From Rhodococcus erythropolis NBRC 15567 (GTDB lineage: Bacteria > Actinomycetota > Actinomycetes > Mycobacteriales > Mycobacteriaceae), in assembly GCF_001552595.1 (NCBI RefSeq), contig NZ_BCRM01000020.1:1-64000 (forward strand): a stretch of DNA of 64,000 bases, in the 5' to 3' direction. Below the pieces are notes generated by a model, which was not told where the DNA came from, did no database searches, and saw nothing but the letters and a program-made list of their open reading frames with translations. Below are positions 7,997-17,196 of this stretch, one piece after another. Made by a program: the position numbers and the translations under genes. Position 1 is the stretch's first letter, and each line of letters begins with the position of its first letter.

Positions 7997-9178
7997 ATGG
8001 ACGACGCGCTGCTTCGAAGTCTGACTCCGAGCGTGCTCGGCATCCTCGTCCGCCGCGGAGCAGATTTCGCGTCGGCCGAGGATGCCGTGCAGGATGCTCT
8101 GCTCGAGGCGGTCAGGACCTGGCCGGACAACCCGCCGCGGGACCCCAAGGGCTGGCTGGTCACAGTGGCCTGGCGGCGGTTCCTCGACGGGATCCGGTCG
8201 GATGCGGCTCGTCGCAAGCGGGAGTTTCTGGTTGACGAGCAGCCAGGCGAGCGGCCGGTCAGCGGGTCGGTGCCGGGCGTGGACGACACACTCCAGCTCT
8301 ACTTTCTGTGCGCTCACCCGTCGTTGACGCCGTCGTCCGCCGTTGCACTCACGCTGCGCGCTGTCGGTGGGCTGACCACTCGCCAGATTGCGCAGGCCTA
8401 CCTGGTGCCCGAAGCGACGATGGCTCAGCGCATCAGCCGAGCCAAGCGCACGGTCTCCGGCGTCCGGTTCGAGCAACCCGGCGATGTCGCCACCGTTCTA
8501 CGTGTCCTTTATCTGGTCTTCAACGAGGGGTACTCCGGCGACGTCGACCTGGCTGCCGAGGCCATCAGGCTCACCCGGCAGCTCGCCGCTGCGATCGATC
8601 ATCCCGAGGTGGCGGGGTTGCTCGCTCTGATGCTGCTTCATCACGCTCGCCGCGCCGCGCGCACTGCCGCAGACGGCAGCCTGGTTCCGCTTGCCGAGCA
8701 GGACCGCGGACGGTGGGACACCGAGACGATCGCGGAAGGGGTCGTGATCCTTCAGGGAGCCCTCGCTCGCGACCGACTGGGCGAGTTCCAAGCCCAGGCC
8801 GCGATTGCCGCACTTCATGCCGACGCTCTCACAGCAGACGAGACCGATTGGGTGCAGATCGTGGAGTGGTACGACGAACTCGCAGCCCTGACCGACAGCC
8901 CGATCGTCCGGCTCAACCGAGCGGTGGCCGTCGGCGAGGCAGACGGACCACGCGCCGGCTTGGCAGCTCTTGCAGCGCTGGACGATTCACTTCCACGCCA
9001 TGCCGCAGTCGAGGCCTATCTCCGTGAACGCGACGGAGACGTGGAGACGGCGGCGAGGTTGTATGCCGATGCAGCGCACAAGGCATCCAACCTCGCCGAA
9101 CGTGACCATCTGATGCTTCAGGCGTCGAGGACCAACGCCCGTCGATCTCTGAAGCGTCCTGGGTCAGAGAACCTGTGA
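7997..9178 (+). CDS. ECF-type RNA polymerase sigma factor with C-terminal DUF6596-like extension
   Basis: A 393-residue sigma factor, about twice the length of a minimal ECF sigma. Residues 1-70 match region 2 ([20 protein letters not shown]). Residues of about 105-160 match region 4 ([24 protein letters not shown] and an HTH). The rest is the helical, TPR-like extension with FNEGYSG and [18 protein letters not shown] typical of the group paired with YCII/DGPF proteins. The start is taken as ATG 7997, since the earlier open frame runs inside the neighbour. The extension probably replaces an anti-sigma factor, which is inference from the family. The 3' end overlaps the convergent glnQ-like gene by 15 bases. 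Confidence 0.9.
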   Translation: MDDALLRSLTPSVLGILVRRGADFASAEDAVQDALLEAVRTWPDNPPRDPKGWLVTVAWRRFLDGIRSDAARRKREFLVDEQPGERPVSGSVPGVDDTLQLYFLCAHPSLTPSSAVALTLRAVGGLTTRQIAQAYLVPEATMAQRISRAKRTVSGVRFEQPGDVATVLRVLYLVFNEGYSGDVDLAAEAIRLTRQLAAAIDHPEVAGLLALMLLHHARRAARTAADGSLVPLAEQDRGRWDTETIAEGVVILQGALARDRLGEFQAQAAIAALHADALTADETDWVQIVEWYDELAALTDSPIVRLNRAVAVGEADGPRAGLAALAALDDSLPRHAAVEAYLRERDGDVETAARLYADAAHKASNLAERDHLMLQASRTNARRSLKRPGSENL

Positions 9179-9910
9179 CAGGAACGCCTGCAGTCGATCG
9201 GTCTCGGGATCGTCGAAAAGCTGTTCAGGAGTACCGGTTTCGACAACGGCGCCGCGGTCCATGAAGAGCACCTTGTCGGAAACGGAACGCGCGAAGCCCA
9301 TTTCGTGCGTCACGACGACCATGGTCATACCGGACTTCGCGAGATCGGCCATCAACGCCAGAACGCCCTTGACCAGTTCGGGGTCGAGAGCTGACGTCGC
9401 CTCGTCGAAGAACATGACCTCGGGCTTCATCGCCAAGGCGCGGGCAATGGCGACGCGCTGCTGCTGACCACCGGAAAGGTTGCCGGGCCGCGAGTCCGCC
9501 TTCTCCTTGAGCCCCACCAGATCCAGCTGCTCGAGCGCGAGCGCCCGAGCTTGTTCCTTGGACAACCCCTTGAGCTTGTTCGGCCCGAGCGCGATGTTCT
9601 CGGCGACGGTCTTGTGCGGGAACAGGTTGAAGTGCTGGAACACCATGCCGATTCGTTGGCGAAGCTCGTCGGGATTGTCCTTCAAGACGGACTTCCCGTC
9701 GAGCAGCACGTCACCCTGCTCAGGCTCGTGCAGACGGTTCAGCACGCGCAGGAGAGTCGACTTGCCCGAACCCGAGGGCCCGATGACGGTGACGGTGTTT
9801 CCGGCGTCGACGTGCAGGTTGACGCCGCGAAGCACCTTGTTGGCACCGAAGGACAGATGCAGGTCCTTGCCGGTGAGCGATACGGACTTCAGTTCAGAGC
9901 TGGTGGTCAT
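9164..9910 (-). CDS. Polar amino-acid ABC transporter ATPase (GlnQ-like)
   Basis: A 248-residue ATPase of the polar amino-acid uptake family. Walker A is GPSGSGKST, the Q-loop is in [12 protein letters not shown], the signature is LSGGQQQR, Walker B is [12 protein letters not shown] and the H-loop is in VVTHEMGF. It lies four bases downstream of the fused binding-protein/permease gene on the same strand, so the two make a complete importer. Glutamine or a related amino acid is the likely substrate from family similarity. Confidence 0.93.
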   Translation of the reverse strand: MTTSSELKSVSLTGKDLHLSFGANKVLRGVNLHVDAGNTVTVIGPSGSGKSTLLRVLNRLHEPEQGDVLLDGKSVLKDNPDELRQRIGMVFQHFNLFPHKTVAENIALGPNKLKGLSKEQARALALEQLDLVGLKEKADSRPGNLSGGQQQRVAIARALAMKPEVMFFDEATSALDPELVKGVLALMADLAKSGMTMVVVTHEMGFARSVSDKVLFMDRGAVVETGTPEQLFDDPETDRLQAFLSQVL

Positions 9911-9914
9911 GTCC

Positions 9915-11732
9915 TCAGCCCCTTTCCACGACGATGGCCTGCTCGAGCGGATCCAACGTGCCTGAAGTGTCGGCGCGTCCGGTCCGGAGCCGGTTGTCGA
10001 TGTAGTTGACGAGGTGCGTCAGCGGGATGGTCAGAGCAAGGTAGAACAAGCCTGCCGCAACGAGCGGGGACAGGCTGCCGGTCTGGGCGTTGAGATCACG
10101 TCCGACGGCAAAGAGTTCCCGCTGGGTGACGAGGAGACCGAGGAAGTAGATCAGCGACGAGTCCTTGATCAGCGAGATGAACTGGTTCATCAACGCCGGC
10201 AGAACGCGTCGTACACCCTGCGGGATGACGACCAGCGACATGGACTTGCGGTAGCTGAAGCCGAGGGCGCGGGAAGCCTCGAGCTGCCCGGACTCGACGC
10301 TCTGGATACCGGATCTGAAGATCTCACCGATGTATGCCGACGCGAGCAGCGACAGCGCCGCGACACCGAGCCAGTACGGATTGCTGCCGGTGATTCCCTT
10401 GACGATCGGTCCGACTCCGAGCCCGATGATCAAGATGATGACGACGGCGGGCAGGCCACGGAAGATGTCGGTGTAGACGCGGGCGGGCCAGCGCAGCCAA
10501 CGGGTGCGCGAGATACCGGCGACAGCGAGCAGCATGCCGAGGACCGTGCCGATGATGCCAGACGCGAGCGCAAGGATCAGGGTGTTGGGAAGACCGGTCT
10601 TGAGGAGATCGGGGAATGCCTTCTTGTACAGATCCCAGTCGAAGAACGTGTCCTTGAGCTGTTCGAGCGTCGACTTAGGTTGGTACGACGCGGTATCGCC
10701 ACCGTCACCGTTTGCTGCGTTTTCCGCCGCAATGGCTGCGAAGTCGGGCAGTTCCGGAGTGGCCGCGGCCTTGGATCCGGGCTTCCAGCCTTCAGGGAGT
10801 TGACGCGGTACCCAGTCGGCGTACAGCTGAGACCAGGTTCCGTCGTCGATGACTGCGTCGAGGCCGGAGTTGAGGGCGTCGATCAGCGGCTGGTTTTCCT
10901 TGTTCACCGCCCAGCCGACGAAGTTGTTGACCGAGAAGGTGTTCTGGATGATCGAGGTCGGGTCACCCGGAGCGATTGCGCCTTCGGCCTGCTGAGACGG
11001 AGCTACCCAGGCGTCGATCTGTCCGGACTTGAGGTTCGCGTACGCCGTGGCGTAGTCGGGAAACTTCACGGGATCGAGCTTGAGCGTGTTCACGACGTAG
11101 TCGTCCTGCACGGTTCCCTGCACGACGCCGATGCGCTTTGATGCGTCCAGGTCTCCGAAGCCGGTGATCGGGCTGCCGTTAGGCACGACGAGGGAGAAGT
11201 ATCCGAAGTCGTAACCGTTGGTGAAGCCGACGGTGTTGCGACGGTCGTCTGTGGTGGTGATGGACGACGAGCCGACGTCGAAGCGTCGACCGGCAACCTG
11301 GGCGAGGAGCCCGGCGAACTCGGTGCCGACGAACTCGACCTTCAGGCCCAGCTTGTCCGCGACGGCCTTCAGCAGCTCGTTGTCGTATCCGGTGTACTGA
11401 TTCTCGGAGTTGACGCAGATGCTCGGGGGCGCGTCACCGAGCGTGCCGACCGTGATGACCCCGGGTTTGATCAAGTTCAGCTTCGAGGTGTCGATCCGAT
11501 CGACCGGGGTGACGGTGGCCGTGGTGTAGCGGTCTTCGGCGCCCGCACCCGCTGCCGCATCCAGATTGGTGGGCGCCGCGGTTGCGGCTCCCACTCCTGG
11601 AGGTGCACACAGGTCTGTGGGGGCTGCCGACGAATCCGAGCCACTCGAGCACGATGACAGAGTCAACGCCAGGAGGGCAGTGAGGAGCAGTGCCACCACC
11701 AGGCGGATCTTCGCTGCGACGGAAGAAAACAT
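9915..11732 (-). CDS. Fused amino-acid binding protein and ABC permease
   Basis: A 605-residue protein joining two functions that are usually separate. An N-terminal lipoprotein-type signal ([17 protein letters not shown]) is followed by a family 3 solute-binding domain at about residues 75-320 ([27 protein letters not shown]). A linker then leads to a HisM/GlnP-type permease domain at about 360-590 with the EAA-like loop [14 protein letters not shown]. Similar fusions are known in some Gram-positive GlnP proteins. With the adjacent ATPase it needs no other subunit. Substrate is probably glutamine or glutamate; the lipobox suggests tethering at both ends. Confidence 0.9.
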   Translation of the reverse strand: MFSSVAAKIRLVVALLLTALLALTLSSCSSGSDSSAAPTDLCAPPGVGAATAAPTNLDAAAGAGAEDRYTTATVTPVDRIDTSKLNLIKPGVITVGTLGDAPPSICVNSENQYTGYDNELLKAVADKLGLKVEFVGTEFAGLLAQVAGRRFDVGSSSITTTDDRRNTVGFTNGYDFGYFSLVVPNGSPITGFGDLDASKRIGVVQGTVQDDYVVNTLKLDPVKFPDYATAYANLKSGQIDAWVAPSQQAEGAIAPGDPTSIIQNTFSVNNFVGWAVNKENQPLIDALNSGLDAVIDDGTWSQLYADWVPRQLPEGWKPGSKAAATPELPDFAAIAAENAANGDGGDTASYQPKSTLEQLKDTFFDWDLYKKAFPDLLKTGLPNTLILALASGIIGTVLGMLLAVAGISRTRWLRWPARVYTDIFRGLPAVVIILIIGLGVGPIVKGITGSNPYWLGVAALSLLASAYIGEIFRSGIQSVESGQLEASRALGFSYRKSMSLVVIPQGVRRVLPALMNQFISLIKDSSLIYFLGLLVTQRELFAVGRDLNAQTGSLSPLVAAGLFYLALTIPLTHLVNYIDNRLRTGRADTSGTLDPLEQAIVVERG

Positions 11733-11883
11733 GCGAGCAGCGTAAACCTAAGGGTAGCCATTTCTCCGTGTAGAACTGTTGACAGTTTTCGGACAAGCGG
11801 CCGCTGCGCTGCGGGCATGCCTTCAAATCAGCGTGATTTTAAGTATCGCCAGGTCGGAGAATCCCGTCTCGAAGAGAACGGAG

Positions 11884-12825
11884 TTACCGAACCGGTGCGA
11901 GTTCGACGCCCGCCGGAGGTACCAGGCGGCGCAGTGTCCCGTCGAAGCCGGTGACGTAGAGCGCCCGGCCGTCGCCGTCCCGGCCGATACGCACTGAACT
12001 CGGCCCGGTCCACCCACCCGACAGACCCGAAGCGACGACGCAGGACTTCCCGGTCTCGGGATCTACACGATAGATCGCGCCCTCGAGGTGAGCAGCGACG
12101 TAGAGCATCCCATCCCGCGACATGGTCAGATCGTCGAGACCGGGTACCGGGCTCGGGACGGTTGCGACAACGGCCCACGCATCAGGGGTATCCACAGGGA
12201 CTCGAATGATCTGACCTGTGAACAGATCATCGGTGTACACGGCTCGATGATCCGGACTGAGCGCGAGCCCCTCCGAACGTGGCACTGCGGCCCAATTGGG
12301 TACGACGGTTCGGGAGTCATGTTGATAGCGCGACACGCCCTTCGACGGGCCGCCCTCCGTTCCGACCCACGTCGTCAGCAGATCGCCGTCAGGTAGGCGG
12401 AGCAAGCCGTTGCCCGCGAAGTCGGCGGGGGCGGACAGCTGATCCGTCGTGGTGTCCAGTTGCCACAGCTTGCCGTCCTGTCTGGTGAGGAAGGACAGCC
12501 TCGAACCGTCGAGCTGCAAACCGCCAGGAGCAGCAATGCCGTCGAGGACGGTTCGTACCTGTCCTTCGGCGTCGACGTGATAGATCTTCGACTCGCCGGA
12601 GAGGTAGAACCCGCCGTTGTCATCGGTCTCGAGGTTTTCGAGCTGTTCCAACCCCTGGGCTACGGTCTCGACCTGCCAATCGCCGCACATCGGCGCGGTT
12701 GTCCAGGTGGCCTCCGCCGGCGTCGCCGCGGCAGCGGTCCCGGCTGCGATTGCCGCGGCAGCGGTCCCGGCTGCGATTGCCGCGACGATCAACAACGCCC
12801 GAGTTCGGTTGCGTGATAGCCCCAT
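11884..12825 (-). CDS. Secreted SMP-30/gluconolactonase-like beta-propeller protein
   Basis: A 313-residue protein with an N-terminal signal peptide (MGLSRNRTRALLIVAAIAAG then an Ala-rich stretch) and repeated propeller blades such as NGGFYLSGESKIYHVD and DGMLYVAAHLEGAIYRVDPETG. Starting at ATG 12825 gives a classic signal sequence; the longer open frame upstream has no signal or ribosome site. The family includes lactonases and strictosidine-synthase-like proteins, but I cannot assign a reaction. It follows the nitrile hydratase activator by 31 bases on the same strand and may be its last operon member. The signal region contains a 27-base tandem duplication. Confidence 0.75.
   Translation of the reverse strand: MGLSRNRTRALLIVAAIAAGTAAAAIAAGTAAAATPAEATWTTAPMCGDWQVETVAQGLEQLENLETDDNGGFYLSGESKIYHVDAEGQVRTVLDGIAAPGGLQLDGSRLSFLTRQDGKLWQLDTTTDQLSAPADFAGNGLLRLPDGDLLTTWVGTEGGPSKGVSRYQHDSRTVVPNWAAVPRSEGLALSPDHRAVYTDDLFTGQIIRVPVDTPDAWAVVATVPSPVPGLDDLTMSRDGMLYVAAHLEGAIYRVDPETGKSCVVASGLSGGWTGPSSVRIGRDGDGRALYVTGFDGTLRRLVPPAGVELAPVR
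12725..12784. repeat. 27-bp exact tandem duplication inside a signal-peptide coding region
   Basis: The 27-base unit at 12725-12751 is repeated without change at 12752-12778, and a third partial copy (GCCGCG) follows. It encodes two copies of a nine-residue Ala/Ile/Gly/Thr unit (AIAAGTAAA-like) in the signal peptide of the propeller protein, lengthening the hydrophobic core in frame. Confidence 0.9.
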
Positions 12826-12856
12826 TGCGCACAACTTACGGCAAATCGGACCAATA

Positions 12857-14056
12857 TCAAACGGTCTGGTCGGTATAGTCGACGCCCAGGGGGTCGCTCC
12901 AGGTGGTCCACACGTCTGGCCCGAGTTCGATCTCGGCTGTGGTGAGTAGACACGCGTCGAGTTCTCGGTGCAGTCGAATTGGGTCGATGGATTGGCCGAT
13001 GAAGACGAGTTCTTGTCGGCAGTCACCGACAGGTTCTTCCCACTTGTCGAGGATTCCGTCGCGACGGTAGTCGTCGGCCGGCCACTCGTCACGGGGTAGA
13101 AACTTCCACCAACGGCCGACGTATCCGTGGCGAATGAGATGACCGGCCTGAGAAATACTCCCGATCTCGGTGAACCGGCCGGCATTCCAGTAGTAGCCCT
13201 TGGCCCGAAGTAACTTTCCGTTGGTCCACTCGCTGCTCAGGAAATCATGCAGGCGTTGTGGGTGGAAGGGCGCGCGCTCGCGGTACACCACCGAACCGAT
13301 TCCGTACTCCTCGGTTTCGGGGGTGTGTTCACCTTGGAGTTCTTGTAGCCATCCAGGGGCCTGAGCAGCTTTCTCGAGCGAGAACAAGCCGGTATCGAGA
13401 ATCGTGTCGAGTGGGATACGGCCGAGAGTCATCGGAACTATCGCAGCAGTTGCGTTCAAAGATCTTAGGACCGAAGTCAATTCGACCAGGTGCTGGTGCG
13501 AGACGAGATCGGCCTTGCTCACCAGGATGACGTCGGCAAACTCGATCTGATCGACAAGCAGATCCGCGATGTCGCGTTCATCTTCCGGGGCATCGGCTTC
13601 GACGCGACCTCCAGCCGTGTAGTCGCGCAGAAAACTGTTGCCGTCGACGACTGTGACCATGGTGTCGAGTCGGGCGACGTCGGCCAGGGCATGGCCGTCG
13701 GTATCGATGAAGGTGAACGTCTCCGCGACGGGCAGCGGTTCGGAGATGCCCGAAGATTCGATGAGAAGGTAGTCGAATCGGCCATCGGCGGCCAAGGCGC
13801 TTATCTCGGAGAGAAGATCCTCTCGCAGAGTGCAGCAGATGCAGCCGTTGGTCATCTCGACCAGTTTCTCCTCGGAGCGACTGAGCGAGATCTCACGCTC
13901 GACTTCTGCACTGTCGATGTTGATTTCGCTCATGTCGTTGACGATCACCGCAACCCGGCGGCCCTCCCGATTGCGCAGGATCTCGTTGAGTAGCGTCGTC
14001 TTCCCGGCGCCCAGGAAACCTGACAGCACCGTGACCGGAAGTCGTGTGTCGACCAT
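12857..14056 (-). CDS. CobW/P47K-type nitrile hydratase activator (metallochaperone)
   Basis: A 399-residue G3E-family GTPase. It has a P-loop (GFLGAGKTT, residues 13-21), the metal-binding CICC motif (residues 72-75), a switch-like [10 protein letters not shown] and an NKxD-type VSKAD. The C-terminal CobW_C domain carries the family's aromatic-rich sequence. In iron-type nitrile hydratase operons this protein is required for active enzyme, most likely for delivering iron to the alpha subunit claw. ATG 14056 starts the protein directly before the P-loop domain; the 215 upstream in-frame residues are a shadow of the nthB region. It lies about 100 bases after nthB with a strong stem-loop between. 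Confidence 0.93.
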   Translation of the reverse strand: MVDTRLPVTVLSGFLGAGKTTLLNEILRNREGRRVAVIVNDMSEINIDSAEVEREISLSRSEEKLVEMTNGCICCTLREDLLSEISALAADGRFDYLLIESSGISEPLPVAETFTFIDTDGHALADVARLDTMVTVVDGNSFLRDYTAGGRVEADAPEDERDIADLLVDQIEFADVILVSKADLVSHQHLVELTSVLRSLNATAAIVPMTLGRIPLDTILDTGLFSLEKAAQAPGWLQELQGEHTPETEEYGIGSVVYRERAPFHPQRLHDFLSSEWTNGKLLRAKGYYWNAGRFTEIGSISQAGHLIRHGYVGRWWKFLPRDEWPADDYRRDGILDKWEEPVGDCRQELVFIGQSIDPIRLHRELDACLLTTAEIELGPDVWTTWSDPLGVDYTDQTV

Positions 14057-14095
14057 GATTTCCAGTGTCCTTCCGAATGAGTGAATCGTTGTGAT

Positions 14096-14141
14096 CAGGC
14101 GGCGGTCACGCGAACCGCTGCGATCGCGTGACCGCCGCCTG
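14096..14141 (-). terminator. Perfect 18-bp stem-loop between nthB and the activator gene
   Basis: Arms 14096-14113 and 14124-14141 are exact complements (core AGGCGGCGGTCACGCG) with a 10-base loop. There is no strong T-run on the minus strand, so it may be a partial terminator or mRNA-stabilising element. Either would lower expression of the activator relative to the enzyme subunits. Confidence 0.7.
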
Positions 14142-14154
14142 GAATGCTGGAAGA

Positions 14155-14793
14155 TCAGGCCGCAGGCTCGAGGTAACCCTCGAAGAGGTCGACAACGACG
14201 CTTCCGCCGTCGGTGTCGCTGCCGAACAATTCCTCCGCAGCGAACGTCACGTGGTAGGTGGGTTCTTCGCCGGCGTCGTTGCGGCCGTGACCGATTGCGT
14301 CGGGGAACGGCCACTTCTCGGTGGTCCGGTGAGCGATGGTCCCCACCCGTCCTCGGCAGTAAGCAGGCATTCGAATATGCCCGGGAACGTATTCGTCTCG
14401 CACACGTACTCGCTGACCGACCTCGAAGGTGGTTGTGTCGACGCGAGCCGGTCGGCCTTCGGATTCGCTTGGCCGTGAGAGTGGGAACGGTCCTCCTGCA
14501 AGGCTTTCGAGCTCTTCCTGCGTCAGGATTCCCTTTTCGACCATCAGCGCCGCGACGCCGATGACGTACCGCTCGTAGTACGAGGTCATCATGTAGTGGC
14601 GGGGCTCCATCCGCTCGACGACGTATCGAACTTCGTCGACGCTGAAGGCCCCGAGTTCGGCGACACCGGCGAACATCAGGCTGTACGGCAGGTGCTCCCA
14701 CTCGGCGTGGAAGGTGGGGCCGATGTCGGCGTTGACGGTATGCGGGACTTTGCCGAAGCCTTGAACTCCGGCAAGATCGTGTACTCCATCCAT
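14155..14793 (-). CDS. nthB: Nitrile hydratase beta subunit
   Basis: A 212-residue subunit, exactly the length of the R. erythropolis iron-type enzyme. It begins [16 protein letters not shown], the family hallmark. A helical N-terminal domain contains MEPRHYM, whose conserved Arg contacts the modified cysteines of the alpha subunit. The C-terminal SH3-like barrel includes [20 protein letters not shown] and the [12 protein letters not shown] segment. Together with the alpha subunit it hydrates nitriles to amides in the cytoplasm. It lies 26 bases after nthA. Confidence 0.97.
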   Translation of the reverse strand: MDGVHDLAGVQGFGKVPHTVNADIGPTFHAEWEHLPYSLMFAGVAELGAFSVDEVRYVVERMEPRHYMMTSYYERYVIGVAALMVEKGILTQEELESLAGGPFPLSRPSESEGRPARVDTTTFEVGQRVRVRDEYVPGHIRMPAYCRGRVGTIAHRTTEKWPFPDAIGHGRNDAGEEPTYHVTFAAEELFGSDTDGGSVVVDLFEGYLEPAA

Positions 14794-14819
14794 GGTGTGC
14801 TTCTTTCTTGTCGGGGTGG

Positions 14820-15443
14820 TCAGACGGTGGGGACCTGCGGGACTGCGACGCCGATCAGGCAGTCCTTGGTGACGATTTCCTGCAGTTGTTCCCGGCTCCA
14901 GCCTTCGGTGCCTGCGGGACGTTGCGGTAGGACCATGTACCGAGTTTCGGCGGTGGTGTCGTAGACGCGGATCTCGACGTCCGACGCGATCTCGGTTCCC
15001 ATCTCGGAGAGAACCTTCCGTGGCTCGCGGACCACGCGTGCACGGTATTCGAAACTCTTGTACCAGGTCGGCGGCAGACCGAGGATGGGCCACGCGGTGC
15101 ATGAACACAGCGAGCACACGATCACGTTCTTGAGGGTCGGGGTGTCTTCGACTGCCACGATGTATTCGCCCTGGGGGCCCAGATATCCGTACTGGGCAAC
15201 CGCGGCGGTACCGTCGGTGAGAAGCAGCTGCCGGAAATCGGGGTCGGTCCAAGCCCGCGCGACCAATTCCGCTCCGCGCCTTGGACTGAAGTCCTCCTCG
15301 AAGGTCTTCTTCCATCCCTCGACGTAACCGTCGGGTACCAATCCCTTACCGTCGAGTGCGCGGAACAGGGCCCACGCGCGATCGGAGACCGGCGCCTGGG
15401 CCGGTGCGGCGTTCTCCGTTGTGTGGTCGATCGTTACTGACAT
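14820..15443 (-). CDS. nthA: Nitrile hydratase alpha subunit, iron type
   Basis: A 207-residue subunit with the metal-claw motif VCSLCSC at residues 109-115. Ser-Leu rather than Thr-Leu after the first Cys indicates the low-spin iron enzyme rather than the cobalt type. Two of these cysteines are oxidised to sulfinic and sulfenic acids in the known enzyme. ATG 15443 ([14 protein letters not shown]) is preferred over the in-frame GTG 15452, because AAAGG is correctly spaced from it and the N-terminus matches the known protein. In related strains this enzyme is inactivated by nitric oxide and reactivated by light. It lies 73 bases after the amidase gene. Confidence 0.97.
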   Translation of the reverse strand: MSVTIDHTTENAAPAQAPVSDRAWALFRALDGKGLVPDGYVEGWKKTFEEDFSPRRGAELVARAWTDPDFRQLLLTDGTAAVAQYGYLGPQGEYIVAVEDTPTLKNVIVCSLCSCTAWPILGLPPTWYKSFEYRARVVREPRKVLSEMGTEIASDVEIRVYDTTAETRYMVLPQRPAGTEGWSREQLQEIVTKDCLIGVAVPQVPTV

Positions 15444-15516
15444 CTGGTTCACCTTTTCTATGCGGGCTGATCATGTGTGAATCGGTGGAATTTGTTGTGC
15501 AAGTGCGGATACAGGA

Positions 15517-17082
15517 CTAGGTGAGGCTGAGTTGTGGTGCGGAGTCGGAGATGTGGTCGGCAGGAGCCGGAAACGCGCCGCGAAGCTTTTCGAATGCGCG
15601 CCCGACCCGGAGGACCGTCGCATCGTCGAAGGTCTTGCCGGTGATCATCATTCCGACCGGAAGCCCGTTTACCAGGCCGGCCGGAACGGACAGGGACGGA
15701 TGTCCGGTCACGTCGAATGGTGCCGTGTTGGCGATCATCCCGAGAGCCTTCGTGATGAAGGTTGCACGATCCACGTCCTTCGCCGGCAATTCGGATGCGA
15801 CGTAGGGCAGTGTGGGCATCACCAGGACGTCGAATTGTCTCAAGGCAGTGTCGTAGGCGGCGCGGGCGAGCGGTACGAGGTTCCGGGCTTTGCCGTAGCT
15901 CGCGCCGCCGAGGGTGGTGATGCCGTGGTGGCCGGTCAGGGCCACTAGTTTGACGGTTTCGGACAGAGCGTCGGCGTGCTGAATGCGTCGAGAAGCAAAG
16001 TGTGCCATCAGTTCCGGATCGTACAAACCTTCGGCGTTCATGCCGTATCCGTTGCCGTCCAACATCTGGTAGGCACCACCGTCCGTGGCGATCACGTTCC
16101 AGATGTGGAAAGCATGCAGGTGCCACGGGATGTTTACTTCCTCTACCGTGCAACCGATTTCGGTCAGACTGTGTGCCGCTGCGCGGACTGCGTCGTCGAC
16201 CTCGGGCTGTGAGACCGCGTGCCCGAAACCTTCTCGAACGATCCCGATTCGCAGACCATCCACATCGGAGTCGAGGGTGGACAGATAGTCACCTGCTTCG
16301 ACGCTGTCGGCTTGGCGTGGGTCGTTACCGTCGCGACCGGCGATGACCGAGAGCATCAGTGCGGCATCGTGGACCGTGCGTGTGATCGGGCCGAGATGGT
16401 CGATTGTCCGCTCGATGGGAAATGCACCGGTATACGGGACGAGCCCGAACGTCGGCTTGTGTCCGACGACGCCGCAGAATGCCGCCGGGATCCGGATCGA
16501 TCCGCCTTGATCCCCGCCGATGGCAAAATCGACGTCCCCGTTTGCAACGAGAGCTGCACTGCCACCGGATGATCCACCTGCTTCACGCTGTGGGTCCCAT
16601 GGATTGCGGACCGGTCCGCTTGCCGGTGTGAAGCTCGAACCGGAGAAACACAGGTCCTCACACACAGCTTTGCCTGCGACGGTTGCACCGGCCGCCAGTA
16701 GTCGAGTGACCACAGTCGCGTCGCGAGACGGAGTGAATCCCTCTACCGTCCGAGACCCGTTCATCATCGGAACTCCGGCCACGGTCACGTTGTCCTTTAT
16801 CGCCACGCGTCGGCCGGTCAGGACGCCGTCCGACGTCGGCGGGATGCTTGTGGTCACATACCAAGCGCTCAAAGGATTTTCGTTCGCAGTTGGCACCGCA
16901 TGCTCGCGTGACGTGGTCGGCGGGGTTGCCTCGTCGGCGTACAACTGGTCGACGACGTCGTAGGAGCCCAGTGCTCCGTCGATCAGTGCCGGCCACTCGA
17001 GCCGGGCTGATTGGTCGAGAGTGATGCCGTAATGCCTTGCAGCGGTGTCTATTGCATTGTCGTCAGGTCGGATTGTCGCCAT
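15517..17082 (-). CDS. amdA: Enantioselective amidase of the nitrile pathway
   Basis: A 521-residue amidase-signature enzyme that hydrolyses the amides made by nitrile hydratase to acids and ammonia. The Ser-cisSer-Lys triad is intact: K96 in AIKDN, S171 in GGSSGG and S195 in DQGGSIR, the same positions as in the Rhodococcus sp. N-771 enzyme. An alpha-helical N-terminal extension of about 80 residues precedes the core, as in that enzyme. It is followed by nthA on the same strand, and a palindromic candidate regulatory site lies about 67-90 bases upstream. Confidence 0.96.
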   Translation of the reverse strand: MATIRPDDNAIDTAARHYGITLDQSARLEWPALIDGALGSYDVVDQLYADEATPPTTSREHAVPTANENPLSAWYVTTSIPPTSDGVLTGRRVAIKDNVTVAGVPMMNGSRTVEGFTPSRDATVVTRLLAAGATVAGKAVCEDLCFSGSSFTPASGPVRNPWDPQREAGGSSGGSAALVANGDVDFAIGGDQGGSIRIPAAFCGVVGHKPTFGLVPYTGAFPIERTIDHLGPITRTVHDAALMLSVIAGRDGNDPRQADSVEAGDYLSTLDSDVDGLRIGIVREGFGHAVSQPEVDDAVRAAAHSLTEIGCTVEEVNIPWHLHAFHIWNVIATDGGAYQMLDGNGYGMNAEGLYDPELMAHFASRRIQHADALSETVKLVALTGHHGITTLGGASYGKARNLVPLARAAYDTALRQFDVLVMPTLPYVASELPAKDVDRATFITKALGMIANTAPFDVTGHPSLSVPAGLVNGLPVGMMITGKTFDDATVLRVGRAFEKLRGAFPAPADHISDSAPQLSLT

Positions 17083-17148
17083 GAGAAGTGTGCTCCTGAT
17101 GTGATCGGCTTCACTTGTCTTTCAGACTAGGGCCGGATCAGTAATTGC

Positions 17149-17172
17149 GTCAATAGGTATCGACATATTGAC
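17149..17172. promoter_or_regulatory. Inverted repeat upstream of the amidase gene
   Basis: GTCAATA-N10-TATTGAC is a perfect 7-bp inverted repeat between the AmiC-like regulator stop and the amidase start. On the minus strand the spacer region contains ATATGTCGA, also present in the palindrome upstream of the ArsR-like gene. It is a candidate binding site for a pathway regulator at the amidase/nitrile hydratase promoter. Confidence 0.5.
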
Positions 17173-17196
17173 TCGTTAAGTTCGGGTTACGCGCGC

